Source: Lentzea waywayandensis (lineage in GTDB: Bacteria > Actinomycetota > Actinomycetes > Mycobacteriales > Pseudonocardiaceae). From it: 35,531 bases of DNA. The stretch is taken from the NCBI RefSeq assembly GCF_900115955.1, contig NZ_FOYL01000029.1, positions 1 through 35,531 on the forward strand. The letters are read 5' to 3'. A model generated the notes under the pieces. It searched no databases, was not told the origin of the DNA, and saw nothing but the letters and a program-made list of their open reading frames with translations. The translations under genes were made by a program, and so were the position numbers. This document shows positions 33,983 to 35,531 of this stretch, in pieces (position 1 is the stretch's first letter; each line of letters opens with the position of its first letter).

Positions 33983-35203
33983 ATGTCGACAACCTTCGGT
34001 GGAGAGCCGTTCTCATCAGAGTTGCCGCCAGAGGTGGTCGAGCGCATTCATGCCGAGCTGGGAAGCCGCGGCCTCAAGGTCGTGGCAGCCTTGCGGACAG
34101 CCGCAGAGATGCTGGCTTGGGCGATGCGCGACACGACTGGGCTGAGACTTGCCGAGAGCGCTATGTACAACATCCGAGAAGCGTTCGACGGCGTGGTATC
34201 AGGCGAGCAGCCCGCGGAGGGAGGACCAGCCGTGGCGCTGGCCGCTCTCGATCGATACGAGGACCAAGTTCGGCATCCAGAAAATGACAATGACACGTCG
34301 CTCGAAGAGCTGAAGCTCGCGCTACGCCGAGAGCTGGAGAAGCGTGAGCGAAACTCGTACCGTGCCTCGCAGCTGATCGGCTATCTCGAGCGAAAGGCCG
34401 GCATCGGGCCACTCTCCGGTTTTCTCGATCCGGTCATCGAGTACGGCAGGCTGCGCAATCACGCTGCGGGAGCGCTGCACTCGAGCACGGCGTTCGCGGA
34501 CGCGACCGAGCTCTACGAACGCGCGATCGCGTGGTTCGTGCGCATGTTCACGCCTCCGGACACGGTCGTCACGGCCGTGCGTGAACTTGCGGCGGAGCAG
34601 TGGCAAGGAGAAGACCAGATCGAGCGCCTCCGGTCGCTGGCTTCGACCCCGCATCACTTGCGGCTGTTCTTCACCGAGTTGCGCGATCCGACCTGGCTGC
34701 TTCCTCTGCACGCGGCGGGCGTGATCACTCCGCCCGAGCCGGGCGCTCCGTGGCCTCCGGCCGGTCTTACCGAGCACTTCGCGCAGGCGCAGCCCGAAGA
34801 GTTGGTGTCGCTGCTGAAGCTCGTACTCGCTGATGTGAAGAAGCTGCGGGACCCTGGGCAGAAGTTGGTTGCCGGGTTCGAGCTCATCCGCACGGCGGTC
34901 CGCCTGGGGGCGGCTGGCAACGTCCTGGTCAGCGACATCTATTCCGCTCAACCCGATGATCGCAACATACGGGCGCTCGCCGTCGGAGCTGTCAAGCAGT
35001 CAGAGCCGACCGACGACGTCGTGCTCAAGGTAGGCCGAGTGGTCCTGAAAGGAGATCCGCTCGACACCGATCGCTACTACTACAAGGTCGTGCTCGATCA
35101 GTTGAAGGCCGGTCTCACAGTCGACAATTCGCCGGCCAGGATCGGGATGCTGGTGGCAAAGGTGCGTGCGGTGGCGGGACATGAGCAGGCTAAGAACTCC
35201 TAA
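33983..35203 (+). CDS. Uncharacterised helical-repeat protein, possibly truncated
   Basis: The product is 406 residues and almost entirely alpha-helical. Residues 1-190 form one domain with a YGRLRNHAAGALH stretch near 154-166 that vaguely recalls an R-x4-6-H (HEPN-like) motif; this is weak. From about 200 come HEAT-like helical repeats (LRSLASTPHHLRLFFTELRD, WLLPLHAAGVITPPE). I associate this pattern with long uncharacterised, possibly defence-related, actinobacterial proteins. Those are usually longer, and this stop lies at the very edge of an IS5-like element, so the 3' part may have been replaced. ATG 33983 is used, although the ribosome site is poor. Function is unknown. Confidence 0.65.
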   Translation: MSTTFGGEPFSSELPPEVVERIHAELGSRGLKVVAALRTAAEMLAWAMRDTTGLRLAESAMYNIREAFDGVVSGEQPAEGGPAVALAALDRYEDQVRHPENDNDTSLEELKLALRRELEKRERNSYRASQLIGYLERKAGIGPLSGFLDPVIEYGRLRNHAAGALHSSTAFADATELYERAIAWFVRMFTPPDTVVTAVRELAAEQWQGEDQIERLRSLASTPHHLRLFFTELRDPTWLLPLHAAGVITPPEPGAPWPPAGLTEHFAQAQPEELVSLLKLVLADVKKLRDPGQKLVAGFELIRTAVRLGAAGNVLVSDIYSAQPDDRNIRALAVGAVKQSEPTDDVVLKVGRVVLKGDPLDTDRYYYKVVLDQLKAGLTVDNSPARIGMLVAKVRAVAGHEQAKNS

Positions 35204-35531
35204 CAGAATGATCTTGGAATAGGTTTGATCATCGGTGTGTTGATCACGGTGTGAGGAAGGGCGAGCAGCTTCCCTGGATCGTGTCCGACGAGTTGTGGGC
35301 GCGGATCGAGCCACTGCTCCCGGTGGTCCCGCGTCGCGCGGACCATCCGGGCCGCAAGCGGCTCGATGACCGCAAGGTGTTGTGCGGCATCCTGTTCGTG
35401 CTCTACACCGGCATCCCGTGGGAGTTCTTGCCCCAGGAACTCGGCTTCGGCTCCGGCATGACCGCCTGGCGTCGGTTGCGGGACTGGCACCAGGCCGGCG
35501 TCTGGCAGCGGCTGCACGAGAACCTGCTCGC
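35204..35531 (+). mobile_element. IS5-like insertion sequence, left part
   Basis: The element's transposase starts at 35251 and runs off the window. The non-coding stretch just before it (around CAGAATGATCTTGG) is probably the terminal repeat, but the right end is not visible for comparison, so the boundary is inferred. Confidence 0.5.
35251..35531 (+). CDS. IS5-family transposase, N-terminal part (3' partial)
   Basis: GTG 35251 opens a frame with no stop to the window end (93 codons). It reads LPWIVSDELWARIEPLLP, then RKRLDDRKVLCGILFVLYTG, then IPWEFLPQELGFGSGMTAWR and RLRDWHQAGVW. This is the N-terminal DUF4096-type helical domain of IS5-group transposases, which precedes the DDE catalytic domain (outside the window). 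The GTG has little ribosome-site support but the family start is in the right place. Confidence 0.85.
   Translation, partial: MRKGEQLPWIVSDELWARIEPLLPVVPRRADHPGRKRLDDRKVLCGILFVLYTGIPWEFLPQELGFGSGMTAWRRLRDWHQAGVWQRLHENLL

Noticed and set aside
1..35531. tRNA, rRNA or CRISPR arrays
   Set aside because: I looked for cloverleaf-like segments, conserved rRNA stretches and regularly spaced repeats on both strands and saw none. A covariance-model scan would be decisive for small RNAs.

Overview
The window looks like accessory chromosome from a high-GC filamentous actinomycete, probably of the Pseudonocardiaceae type. The evidence is strongly GC-biased third codon positions, many GTG starts, DUF5753-type regulator remnants and actinobacterial IS types. 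The genus is inference. The region is a patchwork: intact genes and small operons are separated by at least seven insertion-sequence (IS) elements or remnants and several decayed gene pieces.

Left end (1-2526): two IS3-like elements abut, and the second sits in a serine recombinase gene whose zinc-ribbon tail survives. A frameshifted SMP-30-like fragment and an intact MerR-like gene follow. From 2648 to 6752 there is a small membrane peptide, a Cys-rich protein coupled to a four-helix membrane protein, a convergent LiaF-like membrane protein and a membrane-anchored pentapeptide-repeat protein. More IS debris (7001-7372) precedes a multi-zinc-ribbon protein with a GIY-YIG/T5orf172-like C-terminus. 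Two large secreted proteins follow: one with ComEA-like helix-hairpin-helix motifs and a strong terminator, the other built of regulatory beta-sandwich and Ig/FN3-like modules.

Middle (15845-20329): a visibly lower-GC gene encodes a 765-aa protein with a PD-(D/E)xK-type nuclease core. Beyond it a complete 1.18-kb IS, with about 26-bp inverted repeats and a 4-bp target duplication, splits a DUF5753 (Scr1-type) regulator into two pieces.

Core of interest (20330-27308): four minus-strand genes overlap start-to-stop: a cytosolic subtilisin (S8), an ECF sigma factor, a small predicted beta-sandwich protein, and a TPR-CHAT caspase-like protease with an intact His/Cys dyad. A ThuA/GATase1-like gene is transcribed divergently from a 161-bp intergenic region. 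Two protease types coupled to a sigma factor suggest a proteolytic signalling, stress or immune module; this is the best candidate for an under-described system.

Right end (27669-35531): a second pentapeptide-repeat membrane protein, a TPR remnant, an endonuclease/exonuclease/phosphatase-fold enzyme, two damaged copies of an IS with TGTGGGGTGCCA ends (one an internally deleted 430-bp form), a soluble Ser/Thr kinase with a novel C-terminal domain, a lone IS end, and an uncharacterised helical protein whose stop lies next to a partial IS5-like element. All coordinates and motifs come from reading the sequence. Family names come from recognition and were not searched.
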